Source: Rhodospirillales bacterium
GTDB lineage: Bacteria; Pseudomonadota; Alphaproteobacteria; Acetobacterales; Acetobacteraceae
Length of the DNA stretch: 37,319 bases
Assembly (NCBI GenBank): GCA_025359905.1
Contig: JANYDF010000124.1
Location: 1-37,319 of the forward strand
Direction of reading: 5' to 3'
Numbering within the stretch: position 1 is the first letter of the stretch; every line of letters begins with the position of its first letter. The notes under the pieces are model-generated. The model made no database searches, had not been told where the DNA came from, and saw only the letters and a program-made list of their open reading frames with translations. Below, piece after piece: positions 19,901 through 25,157 of this stretch. The position numbers and the translations under genes were made by a program.

Positions 19901-21402
19901 GAGCGGGCGGCGTGCTGCTGGATGGCGGGATCACCGGATTGGGCTGGACATCGGCCACGCTGGGCTGGATCGCGCCGGCGGTTGGCAACGCCACGCTGGC
20001 GGCCGTGGGCGTCAACGGCGTCGCCGCGCTGGCGGGCTTTACCGCCACCGGCACATTCGCGCTGGACAATACCGGGGCTGGGGCCCCGGCGCTGACGCTG
20101 ACCGGGCCGCTGTCGGCCAGTGCGGTGGCGCTGACCGGGCTGGACAAGCGGGTCGCGGGCGGCGTCGCGGTGCAGGCGGGCAGCGGCGGCGCGGTGTTCG
20201 CGGGCGGCACGACCACGCTGGCTGCGGGCGCCAGTGTGGTCAGTCCTGGCAGCATCGTGTTCGACACGCTGATAACGGCGGGCACGGTCAGCGGCGGCAC
20301 GATCGCCATGGCCGGGCTGACCCAGACCGGCGGCAGCGTCGCCACGCCGGGCAGCATCGCCATCGGGCTGGGGCCGGTGACGCAGACCGGCGGGGTGACG
20401 CAGACCGGCGGCACGCTGACGGCGGGCGGCAATATCACCGCCAAGTCGGCCGCCGCGGTCAGCCTCGGCAGCGTCATCCAAGCGGGCAGCAGCGGCGCGC
20501 CTGCCACCTTGTCGCTGGCCGGCAGCCGGCTTGCGGTGACCGGCGGCGCGCAGTTGAGCGCGCCGAACGGCACGCTCGAACTGCTGGCGCCCACGATCGG
20601 CGTGGGGGCCGCCACTCTGACGGCGGCGCGCATCGTGCTGGCCACCAACACGGCGGGCGGCAGCATCACGGTTCCCGGCAGCATCACGGTGGCCAGCGGC
20701 GCCACGCTGGACGCCAGCGCCGGTTTCGCCAGCCCGCCGGTCTACAAACCGGGCCAAGCCGGGATTTCGGCGCCGGTCGATGGCTCCATCTTTGGGTCCA
20801 GCGGCGTCTATCTGACCATCGGATCGCCGAGCAATGCGCCGGGCACCCATAACGGCTTCAACGCCGCGTCGGGCACCGGCACGATCGACGTCGGCGCGGC
20901 CACAATCGGCGGGCCGATGCTGCGCATCGCCCTGCCGGACAACGCGGGCAGCGTGACCAATTCCGGCAGCATCGCGCTGGACGCCACCACGCCGCTGGCG
21001 CTGCCGTCCAAAACCGAGCTGGTGCTGTGGCTGGGCAACGGCAGCGCCATTGGCCAGTTGACCGGCCAGCAATTCGCCGTGTTCACCACCTCGCCCGCCG
21101 CCAGCGGGCAGTTCTTCGGCGCGGTGTCCAACGCGCTCGGCCAGACCTTCCCGGCCGGGTCGCAGGCGGGGGCCAGTGCGGCCGGGCAGGGGCTGTTCAA
21201 GCCGGGGCAGACCAAGGCGGTTTACAACCCGAGCGCCAAATTGCAGTTGGGCGGCTGCCCGATCAGCTCGATCAACTGCCGTATCGTCACGCTGGTGCAG
21301 TTGCCGCCGCAGGTCGTGCTGCCCGCGCTGGCGCTGATCGTCAGCGCGCCGATGGACGATTTCGACCTGTTGCTGCCAGGTATTGCGGACCGGGAGGACT
21401 GA
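4930..21402 (+). CDS. Giant TpsA exoprotein, filamentous-haemagglutinin type, 5490 residues
   Basis: This is predicted to be a surface or secreted beta-helical adhesin-like fibre exported by the preceding transporter. The ATG at 4930 is preferred because GGAG at 4921-4924 precedes it; an in-frame ATG at 4909 adds seven residues. Parts: an extended signal peptide (n-region ~24 residues, cleavage after ANA, residue 45), four NAMP repeats, then the TPS secretion domain (~50-300) with LINQSGVVFAHGSQVNTQS, equivalent to the NPNG and NPNL motif region of FHA, starting near N145. A non-repeated beta-helix region follows, then nine repeats of ~450-525 residues (~870-5190), and a C-terminal region with GCPISSINC (Cys 5443 and 5450) and DDFDLLLPGIADRED at the end. 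Apart from that pair, the cysteines I see are eight CPxC pairs, one in each of repeats 2-9. The C-terminal motif is common in alphaproteobacterial TpsA proteins. Ligand and biological target are unknown. Confidence 0.92.
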   Translation: MAKRIGGKAAASKLAGKPEALRLRFGLLGTTVLQTALLLAVPANAQLAPNAMPNAMPNAMPNAMPTGGTVAAGQASIAQSNALTLIQQGSQRAVIDWTSFNIGSQHTVQFQQPNASAVTLNRVIGADPSIIAGRITANGEVILINQSGVVFAHGSQVNTQSLLVSASNISNQAFMAGGALHFDQPGKATARIVNDGNITVGQAGLAALVAPSVVNSGTITAQLGRVILAGATRYALDLYGDGLLAIDVTGQVQQVPSGADGKPVAALVTNSGTILAEGGTVQLTAAAADGLIQTLVQAGGRIAVDNAAGQGGTLVFDGVGGSVSIEGVLTATGQTGGQVQALASNAVTMAAGARIDASGQSQGGIVAFGTTLARAKGGAGVTGQRIAQTASIAAGASIAADAANASGHGGAVTVLSTGSTAMHGSITARGGTAGGGAVEVSGTANYVLDGIVDVSALGGASGSILIDPDTITIDNGPSVHGAFTSGGGSTSLPVGTDPGASDHIAVADLSGLTGSVTLEAKTSIEVAKSLSMPAASALTLDSGGAISVNADIVLASAGSTLSLIAGDAAMGGPGSGSITIGKFNLQADTISLSATGTGTSGIVLQKNANVQAATLLQLAAGSGGVSEGSGATIATAGLVSVGAIGGAVSLAGTANAIATLNGFQASGAITLVNAADLLIAGPVRATGGGIGVTETNAVSGTGHLTISGELSSASGVTASASGAITVNAGAAVLAAGANQGVSLSGDSFSQTGGLIAANADVALSVTHNHALGQTGGSIAVASGKTLTLTGKTLTLTGNTFAVGGTVIAPSVSGALSVDGVTFTSGGGKLTAGAGSIASGTLDTAMTLDFGAHALTMSGGALLTTADLLLGGLTQTGGVLAAGGAVTVGSGSAGTAGTAGSAAATPHGSFSQTGGTLQADGNVDIWSAGAASFGAGRVAAGGTVGVTASLDVAQTAGVVQGAGGVHLLSQTGNASQTGGLLAGGTSAGSGVLVQAPAGSNNAGSNNFATIQIASAAVGATAIAGSVTVTPGTAASSIAASAPVFATTAMTPYPAATARTGLTLLGQTVTIDKPLIAGTLTLYSRNDGSETATGAIDALALSGAAGVVSGGAPASGIAALGWTATSIGWGTAPVTGSLTLTTAGANQIVTLNSYLATGTIALAATLASAGFTTLTVAGPVVSGYGKTTGAISLDVAGDVSVTGPLVVANASAGSAGSVVLTATGNVAVSGSAAEIFAPGSVAIAASGGASVIAISGGAVVGGGSVSLSAGVKTLDGGGQVVATGSGATGSGATFSGGATTLGSAGIVLSHGTAGFDTLTTAGTVQVAGSLTAAGLLTQSAGSVTVGSVALAAFSQSGGTLAASGAIAIGSGSAGTAGDAGSVAAVIAGSLTQTGGAIIGKQNIDIWTASGVSLGGSIAAGGTLGLTAGGDVQQTGGLLAGAGGVRLLSVAGNATQSGGAVAGGTVLGTGVLVQAPAGSNDFGTLQIAGTPTVATLASLTLTCPACAVPEQALLAAPVVTATGSSITPPAPSAMAAYPAAGARVNLSLIGQTISIDKAVTAGTLTLFSRTDTTETAAGAIDATQLTGAAGVAADSASTIQLATGLTGRGWTAATLGWTATATGNAGFTAGTNQILTLGTYLATGTLALTDALTSPGAATLSVTGPVIGGYGALAGSVSLGVTGNIAVTAPIAVASTAAGATGSVSLSATGSVSVSGATTEIFAPSTVDIAAGGSLAVSGGAVLASASLTLSGLTKSVGSGAQVLATGSGANFTGGATAIGNSGSIASNGTLSFDALTTSGAVMAAGALTVAGTLTQSGGATTAGAVTLGALSQSGGTLAAAGTLTVGSAASGIAGQSGSAAASGGFAQSGGTLAVSGDVNIWSAAGLTTSGSVAAGGTIGVTASGNVQQNAGGVLSGAGGVHLLSTGGDAVQVGGVVAGGVVAAGTVAGSGVLVQAPAGSNNFGTIRIAAGPSAAIGGAVAVDCPVCVVPIPSVLTAPAGSFTQGTASVAAPGTMTAYPSNAARVDLTLLGQSIAIDKSVVAGTLALYSQNASTESGGGAIDAQMLTGAAGVATDSASTVQLATGILSLGWTAAQLGWTSATTANASFATAGANHIPALGTYLATGSLTLADALGAPGSTVLSIAAPVLAGYGGAAGSVSMTVSGDLAVTAPVAAAGGSGNVSLSATGNVSVSGATTEIFAPGTVRVAATGGTSTIDINSGAVLGGGGVTLVAAVKTLGTGAQIAATSSGAAFTGASFTGGATTLDASASVLSNGSAAFDALTTAGTVAAGGGVTVTGTLTQTAGLVSGGGVSMAALAQSGGVLAATGSMTFGSGSAGIAGDASSAGATIGGSFSQTGGSIAAGGNINLWAPGNLALGNLALGGTLAAGGTLGITAFGTLAQTDGLLSGQGGVHLLSITGDATQSVGVLAAGAGSGALVQAPKGVNDFGLLQIAGAVSVSGIGAVSLDCPVCAVPLAAVPVAPTVSVASASAASIAAPTAMTAYPAASGRADLTLLGDSIDLDKFIIAGTLALYSRHDTTESGAAGIDALALSGSAGVAKDAADTIQLASGIAALGWNATSLGWTTAGSAAAAFDTAGSVNQILSLGRYLATGNLTFADTLTSPGATTLTIGGPVAGGPVAGGYGGGAGGVALSVTGDLLIAAPVTATGTIAVLASGNITVTGPATEVYAAGGVGLTTFGGVITAGVSAGDNPVIGGGGATLDAAAIVQNGGSIAAHGPIVLAASGGAITQNAGLIATDGTLTISAGVLSVGGTLIAPSIAGTLSIGGMVLRSATATTLVSSSDGVIAGATLQTAMTLDMSANNLAIASGQVLTGGDLLIGSLAQSGGVLAAGGNARAGSGSGTAGSAGSAASGGGVTQTGVTQTGGTLLAAGNVDLWSAGGIGLAGSVAAGGSLGATAALDIAQTAGLLSGAAGVHLLSSGGNATQSGGVVAAGTASGAGVLVQAPLGTNNFGTVQIAGAASVSSIGAVSLDCPACAVPQPASPAAATVTLTPASSSLAAPAAMAAYPSAAARVDLTLVGGSIAIDKPVTAGTLSLFSQFDSTASGGGAIDAAVLTGAAGVAADGSSTIQLASGLTALGWNAGLLGWTVPSIGNLGLTAGSNQIRALGAYRATGNFALADTLTSAGATKLTIGGPVAAGYGTPAGTLGIALTGDLAVSAPLVASTGVALSATGSVTVSGSTTEVFGGSTVDIAAGSSIAGSSIALSGSAVIGGGSVTLTAASKSLLTGAQVLATGGGVDFAGGTTSIGGSGVVASNGTASFDALTTSGTVASAGLLTVAGLLTQNGGAVNGGGVVLGSLTLTGGTLASGGGLGIGSGSTGIGSTGVAGQASSAAAALSGSFSQTGGLILAAGDVNIWAAGAVALSGTIAAGGTLGLTAGGTIQQTGGVLSGLGGLNLLSVSGDAAQSGGVLAAGTLSGTGVLVQAPAGSNDFGAIRIAAAPAVSAGGGVALDCPACVVPQAAVLAAPTVSASAGSASFAAPLTMAAFPAAAGRVDVTLLGNAISIDKTISAGTLTLYSRIGTVETAASGIDAVTLTGAAGMPADSGGTVQPASGLAALGWSPAALGWTAASGGNATFNTAGAVNHVLNLGGYQATGSFQLADTLIPGAAPLRVSGPVSGGYGRATGSVGIAVTGDLNVAAPVVATSGSAGASGSVSLSATGSVSVAGTTTQIFAPATVAIASGSTLAVSGGAVIGGGSVTLSAPIKTIGGAQVLATGGGASFTGGSTTLDAASTVASNGTLAFDTLGVSGTLAAAGGLTVAGTLTQDSGSLIAASVTALALNQSGGVLAAAGSIAIGTLSTGTLSIGVAGQASSAAASLGGGFSQTAGSVLAGGAIDIASAGGFTAGGTVAAGGTLGLTAAGAIQQTGGVLSGLGGVHLLSLTGSATQAAGGIVAGGTLAASGVVVQAPKGSNDFGAVQIASAPLVTPGGGVALDCPACVVPQPALLAAPVVSTAPGSASFAGTLAMAAYPNSTGRVDLTLLGNTVNLDRAVTAGTLALYSQLSTAETANGALDVLSLTGSAGVATDLGGAVQLVSGITSPSPSGLGWTATALGWTAAANGSAVLAVAAGNQVVALGRYLATGNFTLADTLGVPAPTLSITGPVVAGYGAASGVVSIAVTGNLAVTAPVVAASAAAGASGSVSLSATGNVALSGAATEVFAPGAVGISAGGTLALSGNAVAGGASVALAAPVKTLTGAAQVAATGSGASGSGASFGASFTGGSTALSAGSAISSSGSLSFDTLAMSGAPAVSASGAVTVSGLLAQGGGSLIGGQVTLGSMSQTGGTLAASAVAVGSGGGTAGLAGSAAASGAFSQSAGALIVATTNIDIWTTGGLAVAGAIQAGGTIGATAASGIAQSGGALSGLGGVHLLTLAGNAVQSGGIVAGGTVAAGGTVAGSGILVQAPAGSNNFGSFQIAFAPSFAPNGAAAVTCPACVVPEPASPVAASVTAPGGLIIPATPNAMAAYPSTAGRTDATLTGQTITLDKPVTAGTLALYSRNDTTQTAAAAIDARLLTGSAGVPVDGLGAVQIGSGLAGLGWTAAGLGWTSASTGNAALATAGANHITGLGRYLATGDFTLADKLTSVGFTTLAIGGPVAGGYGVASGNVAIGVTGDLAASGPVVASGTVALTTSGSLSVSGSTAELFGGGAVNLAVGGAMTASAGAVIGGGSVSVAAASATLTGAKLLATGSGATFSGGGTTLDSTSAVASNGTLAFDALTTSGTIAAAGAVSIAGAFNQTGGALASASGVFIGSSASGAGLTGSTGIGAPISQSAGAVLLAGGSINLWSASTIGLGGTVEAGGTLGATASGGLTQTGGLLSGLGGMHLLSTGGAALQSGGNIAGGTAPGAGVLVQAPNGANDFGGLMIASAPSTSTVSSVTLNCPACAVPLPGAIAAPLSSFVAGGATAAQAMAGFPSAAARVNLTLLGQSISIDKPTIAGALALYARDTVTETSTGIVDAQALSGAVGVAPNGAGGVLLDGGITGLGWTSATLGWIAPAVGNATLAAVGVNGVAALAGFTATGTFALDNTGAGAPALTLTGPLSASAVALTGLDKRVAGGVAVQAGSGGAVFAGGTTTLAAGASVVSPGSIVFDTLITAGTVSGGTIAMAGLTQTGGSVATPGSIAIGLGPVTQTGGVTQTGGTLTAGGNITAKSAAAVSLGSVIQAGSSGAPATLSLAGSRLAVTGGAQLSAPNGTLELLAPTIGVGAATLTAARIVLATNTAGGSITVPGSITVASGATLDASAGFASPPVYKPGQAGISAPVDGSIFGSSGVYLTIGSPSNAPGTHNGFNAASGTGTIDVGAATIGGPMLRIALPDNAGSVTNSGSIALDATTPLALPSKTELVLWLGNGSAIGQLTGQQFAVFTTSPAASGQFFGAVSNALGQTFPAGSQAGASAAGQGLFKPGQTKAVYNPSAKLQLGGCPISSINCRIVTLVQLPPQVVLPALALIVSAPMDDFDLLLPGIADRED
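5077..5124 (+). repeat. Four 12-bp repeats encoding Asn-Ala-Met-Pro
   Basis: AACGCCATGCCC is present four times head to tail (the last copy has one T for C). It encodes NAMP four times, beginning four residues after the predicted signal-peptide cleavage site of the giant exoprotein and just before its secretion domain. It is a frame-neutral slippage repeat at the mature N-terminus. Confidence 0.92.
7276..7317 (+). repeat. 21-bp perfect tandem duplication in the TpsA gene
   Basis: Two identical 21-bp copies encode GKTLTLT twice, ahead of the large repeat array. It is one of many small in-frame duplications in this gene. Confidence 0.9.
7530..20490 (+). repeat. Array of nine ~1.35-1.58-kb coding repeats in the TpsA gene
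   Basis: Each unit runs in the same order: SQTGGTLxA / NVDIWSAGG / GGVHLLS / GVLVQAPAGSN / LDCPxCxVP / AMAAYP / DLTLLGQ / GTLxLYS / LGWTxxxLGWT / YLATG / GPVxGGYG / SLSATGxVSVSG / FTGGxTTL. The first Cys codon of CPxC in units 2-9 starts at 9427, 10870, 12325, 13900, 15340, 16789, 18277 and 19630. The spacings are therefore 1443, 1455, 1575, 1440, 1449, 1488 and 1353 bp, all multiples of three. The first unit (LGWT region near 8280) lacks CPxC. The last unit decays from about 20030 on. Outer boundaries are approximate. Confidence 0.88.
12037..12066 (+). repeat. 15-bp perfect tandem duplication within a TpsA repeat unit
   Basis: Two identical copies of GGCAATCTGGCGCTG encode GNLAL twice. The other units I compared lack this duplication, so it looks recent and unit-specific. 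Confidence 0.88.
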
Positions 21403-21403
21403 G

Positions 21404-24400
21404 ATGGGCAAGCCGATGATCCGCTGGGCTGCGTTTGGCCTGCTGCTGGCTTCGGGCCTGTTGAGCGGCTGCGAAACCCCGCCCGCCACGGTGTATGTCG
21501 CGGTGCAGGACAGCCACACCGGCGCGGTGCCGATGGGCAACAACGCGGCGGGCGAGACGTGCCGGCGGCTCAATCTCGGCAACGGGGCGGCGGACATCTA
21601 TTGCGGCGAGTGGGAGCGCCCGAGTGCGCGCATCCGCCCGGGCGGCGCGCCGGACGGCGCCGATCTGGGGCGGCTGGCCAACGGCGAGGGCGCCGGGGCG
21701 GCGTGGCGCGCCGAGATCGACACACGGTTCGCCTGCCCGGCCGAGCAGCGCCGCACCACCATTCTGGGCGGCGTGCCGGCGGTGGTGATGGAGTGTCAGT
21801 ACCGCAACGGCGGCTTCCCGCAGATCGTGCTGGCCGCCTCGGCGGGCGGGCGGGTGTGGTATGCCGACACCATCGGCGCCGCGTTCGAGGTCACCCAGCG
21901 CAGCATCGCGGCCCTCGCGGGCATGCGCGCCGACAATGTGGCCGCGCCCGGCGACACCGATCCGGCGATGGCGGCCCGGCTGGCCGCCAACAGCTTCAAG
22001 GCGGGCGACGCGCAGGCCTATCAGACCCTGATGCGCGAGGCGACGGACGCCAACCGGCAGGGCAACACCTCGGTGTCGGAAAAGCTGTACCGCAACGTGA
22101 TCGCGTTGCAGGAAAAAGTGCTGCCCAAGGTCGAGGGCCGCGACAACCCCGATCTGGCGACGGCGGTGATGTCGCTCGGGCTGCAACTGTCCAACCAGGG
22201 CCGTTTCGGCGAGGCCGATGGCGCGTTCGCCCGCGCCGAGGCGCTGATCGGCCCGGATGGCGGCGACCCGGCGGCCCCGCCGCTGGGCAGCGACCCGACC
22301 GCGCGGGCCCGGCTGTTTCAGTACCGCGCGATCAACGCGGTCAATCGCGGCCAGCCGGACGACGCGCTGGCGCTGCTCGACAAGGCCGAGGCGGGCTACA
22401 AGGTGGTGGCCGAACCGGCGCTGAACCGGGGCGCCGGCAATGGCGGGCTGGTGCTCGAAACGCTGCAAAACACCGCCGTCGAGGCGCTGTTCGGCGTGGT
22501 CGATGTCAAACGCAACCGCGCCTGGACGCTGCGCCGCCTGGGCCGGCTGACCGAAAGCGACACCGAGGCGCAGGCGGCGGCCAGTCTGGCCATCAGCAAG
22601 CTGCCCGTCACCGGCAGCCATTGGCGCGAGCGTGAGACCGCGTTCGTGTTCCGCACCCGTGGGCTGACGCTGGCGCAGCAGGGCCAGCCGGACAACGCCA
22701 TCAGCCAGTTCGACGACGCCGACCGCGACTTCGCGCTCGGCTACCGCGCCACCCGCCCGCAGGCGGAAAACAAGCTGCACGCGGCGGCTGAGTTGCTGCA
22801 CACCAACCGCCCGGATCAAGCGCTGGCGCGCTGCCGCGAGGCGGTGGAAATCCTCGGGCGGCGCAAGGATGGCGTCAGCGCCGGGCTGATGGCGCCGTGT
22901 CTGGATGCCTACGCCGCCGGCGGCGCTGCCGACCAAGGGCGGCTGGCGGAGATGTTCGAGGCGGCGCAGCAGATTCGCAGCAGCCAGACCAACCAGCAGA
23001 TCCAGCAAGCCGCCAAGCGGATGAGCGAGAACGCCCGCGACCCGAAGGCCGCCGAACTGATCCGCCAGCGCGAGGCGGCCGACAAGAAGGTCGATGCGCT
23101 GGAGCGGCAGCGCCAATTGGCCACCCAGCCGGCCGACGCCGCTTCGACCAACCCGGCCAAGCCGCTCGATCCGGCGGCGCTGGCCAAGCTCGACCACGAC
23201 ATCGAGGAAGCCACCAAGGCGGCGGCGGCGCTGGAGGAGACGCTGCAAGCCGCCTCGCCGAGCTACAACCAGCTGGTGCCCAAGGTGGTGACCGCCAAGG
23301 ACCTGATGGCGGCGCTGCATCCGGGCGAGGCGTTCTTGCAGACGGTGATGGGCGATGAGTCGGGCTGGACCTTCGTGCTGCGCGACGGGCGGATCGACAT
23401 CGGCAAGATCGAGGGCGGCCGCACCCGGGTGGCCAAACTGGTCAAGCGGCTGCGCGGCACGCTGGAACCGGACGACCAGGGCCATGTGCGCGCCTTCGAC
23501 ATGAAGGCCGCCTACGAGATGTATCAGGTGGTGCTGGGCCCGGTGGCCCCAGCGCTGACCGGGGCCAGCACGCTGACCATCGCCCCCGCCGGGCCGCTGC
23601 TGTCGCTGCCGTTCGCGGTGCTGCTGACCGCACCGGTCAAGGGCTTCGACTACGCCGGCGCGCCGTGGCTGGTGAAGCAATTCGCCATCGCCCACGTGCC
23701 CGAGCCGGGCAACTTCCTGGCGCTGCGCAAGCTGGCGGGCAGTTCGCGCGCCACGCTGCCATGGTTCGGCTTCGGCGCTGCCGCCAACGTGACCCAGGCG
23801 CAGGCGCAGGCCAGCTTCCCGGCGGCAAACTGCGGTGCGGCGGCGCAGGATCTGGCCGGGCTGCCGGAACTGACCGACGCCACCGTCGAACTCAATGCCT
23901 CGCGCAACGTGCTGGGGGCGGCACCCAACACGCTGCTGACCGGGGCGGCGTTCACCGCCGCCACCGTCGAAAAAGCGCCGCTGAAGCAATACAAGGTGCT
24001 GCACTTCGCCGCCCACGGCCTGCTGCCGACCGATCTGGCCTGCCAGTCCGAACCGGCCATCGTCACCTCGGCGGCGCAGGGCGCCCCCGATGCCAGCGGC
24101 GCGCTGCTGACAGCGGCGCGCATCGAGCGGCTCGATCTGGACGCCGAACTGGTGATCCTGTCGGCCTGCAACTCGGGCGGCGCGGGCGACAAATCCTCCG
24201 GCGAGAGCATGTCCGGGCTGGCGCGCAGCTTCTTCGCCGCCAACGCCCGCGCGCTGCTGATCAGCCATTGGTCGCTGGCCGACGAGGTGCCGACGGTGCT
24301 GGTGCCCGAGGCGCTGTCGGACATGGGCAAGCAGCCCAATCTGGGCATCGCCGGGGCGCTGCGCGTGGCGCAGTTGCATTGGATTGCGTCGCGCAAAGGC

Positions 24401-24526
24401 CCGTACGCGCACCCGACCTTCTGGGGTGCCCTGGCGGTGTTCGGCGATGGCGGCGGCACTGGAACAGCCAAGCCCCAGGCCGCCGCTGCTCCGGCAGGCT
24501 CAGACGCGCTCAGCCATCCAGGTTGA
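21404..24526 (+). CDS. TPR-CHAT domain lipoprotein, candidate cysteine peptidase
   Basis: This 1040-residue protein has a lipoprotein signal: hydrophobic stretch 9-20 and lipobox LLSGC with Cys 23, followed by Glu rather than the Asp inner-membrane retention signal, so outer-membrane anchoring is likely. Residues ~190-530 are helical with TPR character (LYRNVIALQEKVL, GRFGEADGAFARAEAL, NRPDQALARCREAVEIL). A charged coiled-coil-like stretch lies at ~545-610, and a C-terminal CHAT domain at ~630-1020. The CHAT catalytic pair is visible as His 871 (HFAAHGLLP) and Cys 922 (LSACNSGG), with the conserved ALLISHWSL after it. CHAT proteins belong to clan CD, with caspases and separase; TPR-CHAT in type III CRISPR systems is a protease. 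The ATG at 21404 has GGGAGG six bases upstream and lies 2 nt after the TpsA stop, so the two are almost certainly co-translated. Maturation or release of TpsA is inferred, not shown. Confidence 0.9.
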   Translation: MGKPMIRWAAFGLLLASGLLSGCETPPATVYVAVQDSHTGAVPMGNNAAGETCRRLNLGNGAADIYCGEWERPSARIRPGGAPDGADLGRLANGEGAGAAWRAEIDTRFACPAEQRRTTILGGVPAVVMECQYRNGGFPQIVLAASAGGRVWYADTIGAAFEVTQRSIAALAGMRADNVAAPGDTDPAMAARLAANSFKAGDAQAYQTLMREATDANRQGNTSVSEKLYRNVIALQEKVLPKVEGRDNPDLATAVMSLGLQLSNQGRFGEADGAFARAEALIGPDGGDPAAPPLGSDPTARARLFQYRAINAVNRGQPDDALALLDKAEAGYKVVAEPALNRGAGNGGLVLETLQNTAVEALFGVVDVKRNRAWTLRRLGRLTESDTEAQAAASLAISKLPVTGSHWRERETAFVFRTRGLTLAQQGQPDNAISQFDDADRDFALGYRATRPQAENKLHAAAELLHTNRPDQALARCREAVEILGRRKDGVSAGLMAPCLDAYAAGGAADQGRLAEMFEAAQQIRSSQTNQQIQQAAKRMSENARDPKAAELIRQREAADKKVDALERQRQLATQPADAASTNPAKPLDPAALAKLDHDIEEATKAAAALEETLQAASPSYNQLVPKVVTAKDLMAALHPGEAFLQTVMGDESGWTFVLRDGRIDIGKIEGGRTRVAKLVKRLRGTLEPDDQGHVRAFDMKAAYEMYQVVLGPVAPALTGASTLTIAPAGPLLSLPFAVLLTAPVKGFDYAGAPWLVKQFAIAHVPEPGNFLALRKLAGSSRATLPWFGFGAAANVTQAQAQASFPAANCGAAAQDLAGLPELTDATVELNASRNVLGAAPNTLLTGAAFTAATVEKAPLKQYKVLHFAAHGLLPTDLACQSEPAIVTSAAQGAPDASGALLTAARIERLDLDAELVILSACNSGGAGDKSSGESMSGLARSFFAANARALLISHWSLADEVPTVLVPEALSDMGKQPNLGIAGALRVAQLHWIASRKGPYAHPTFWGALAVFGDGGGTGTAKPQAAAAPAGSDALSHPG

Positions 24527-25085
24527 TGACCACGACGCGGCGGTTGCGCGGCTCGGCGACCTGATCGCCGGTCGGCACCGCGAGACCCTGCTTGCCCATC
24601 CCGGCGGCGGTGAGCTGGGCGCGGGCGACGCCGTAGCGGCTGATCAGATAGTCCACCACCGCGTAGGCGCGGCGCTCGGACAGCACCTGATTGTCCGCGT
24701 CGCCGCCGGCGGTGTCGGTGTGGCCCTCGATGCGGAAATGCGCTGCCGCCAGTTGCGGGTCTTTCAACGCGGCACCCAGTCTGTCGAGCTGCTCGCGGCC
24801 GGTGCCGCTGAGCTCGGCCGAGCCGGTGGCGAACAGCACCGGCAGGCTGACGGCAGGCTGCGCCTCGGGCGGGCTGGCGGGCGGCGCGGCCGCCGTGGCT
24901 GGCGCAGGGGTGACGGGGGCAGGGGTGGCGGGAGTGGTGGCGGGGGCGGCCGACAGATGCTTCACGCCGCGCAGGCTGCGCACGATGGTGTCGGCGCCGA
25001 CCACATCGGCGGCCAGCGACGGGGCGATGGTGGCCGTTGCGGCAGCCAGCAGGATGGCGGTGGAAGCCAGGGTGAGCAGGCGCAT
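24510..25085 (-). CDS. Secreted OmpA-like peptidoglycan-binding protein (copy 1)
   Basis: This 191-residue periplasmic protein is read from the ATG at 25085 (GGAGAG just upstream). A Sec signal peptide (MRLLTLASTAILLAAATATIAPSLAA) is followed by a short region with SLRGVKH, an Ala/Pro/Thr linker, and an OmpA-C domain of ~100 residues with LFATGSAEL, FRIEGHTDTAGG, LSERRAYAVVDYL and PRNRRVVVINL. The Asp of HTD and the Arg of NRRV correspond to the residues that hold diaminopimelate in this family. No lipobox or barrel is seen. It is a paralogue of the next gene upstream, with the same MRLLTLA start and NLDG end. Its 3' end overlaps the CHAT gene by 17 bp in convergent orientation. A cell-wall anchoring role beside T6SS is plausible but not shown. 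Confidence 0.88.
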   Translation of the reverse strand: MRLLTLASTAILLAAATATIAPSLAADVVGADTIVRSLRGVKHLSAAPATTPATPAPVTPAPATAAAPPASPPEAQPAVSLPVLFATGSAELSGTGREQLDRLGAALKDPQLAAAHFRIEGHTDTAGGDADNQVLSERRAYAVVDYLISRYGVARAQLTAAGMGKQGLAVPTGDQVAEPRNRRVVVINLDG

Positions 25086-25157
25086 ACGTCTCTCCGTAGC
25101 AGGGTGGGACAAAGATTGGGCCGCGCCATTGGACGCACCCCATGCAACGCGCCATGC

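Noticed and set aside
7530-20490. Repeat array as an assembly duplication
   Set aside because: Units differ in length (1353-1575 bp) and in many residues, with unit-specific small duplications, so they are genuinely diverged copies. Local collapse of near-identical parts cannot be excluded.
9763-21597. An 11.8-kb open frame on the minus strand opposite TpsA (3944 codons), plus another at 4855-9720 and a 1582-codon plus-strand frame at 10869-15617
   Set aside because: Low stop density in a GC-rich repeat whose unit length is a multiple of three lets any stop-free frame propagate. The predicted proteins are Arg/Ala/Pro/Gly-rich with no domain motifs, while the TpsA frame has a signal peptide, secretion domain and family C-terminus.
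21341-25155. Long minus-strand open frames opposite the CHAT gene (21341-24412 and 23650-25155)
   Set aside because: They are antisense shadows of the CHAT and OmpA genes, Arg/Gly/Ala-rich and without recognisable features; the plus-strand frame carries clear CHAT motifs.
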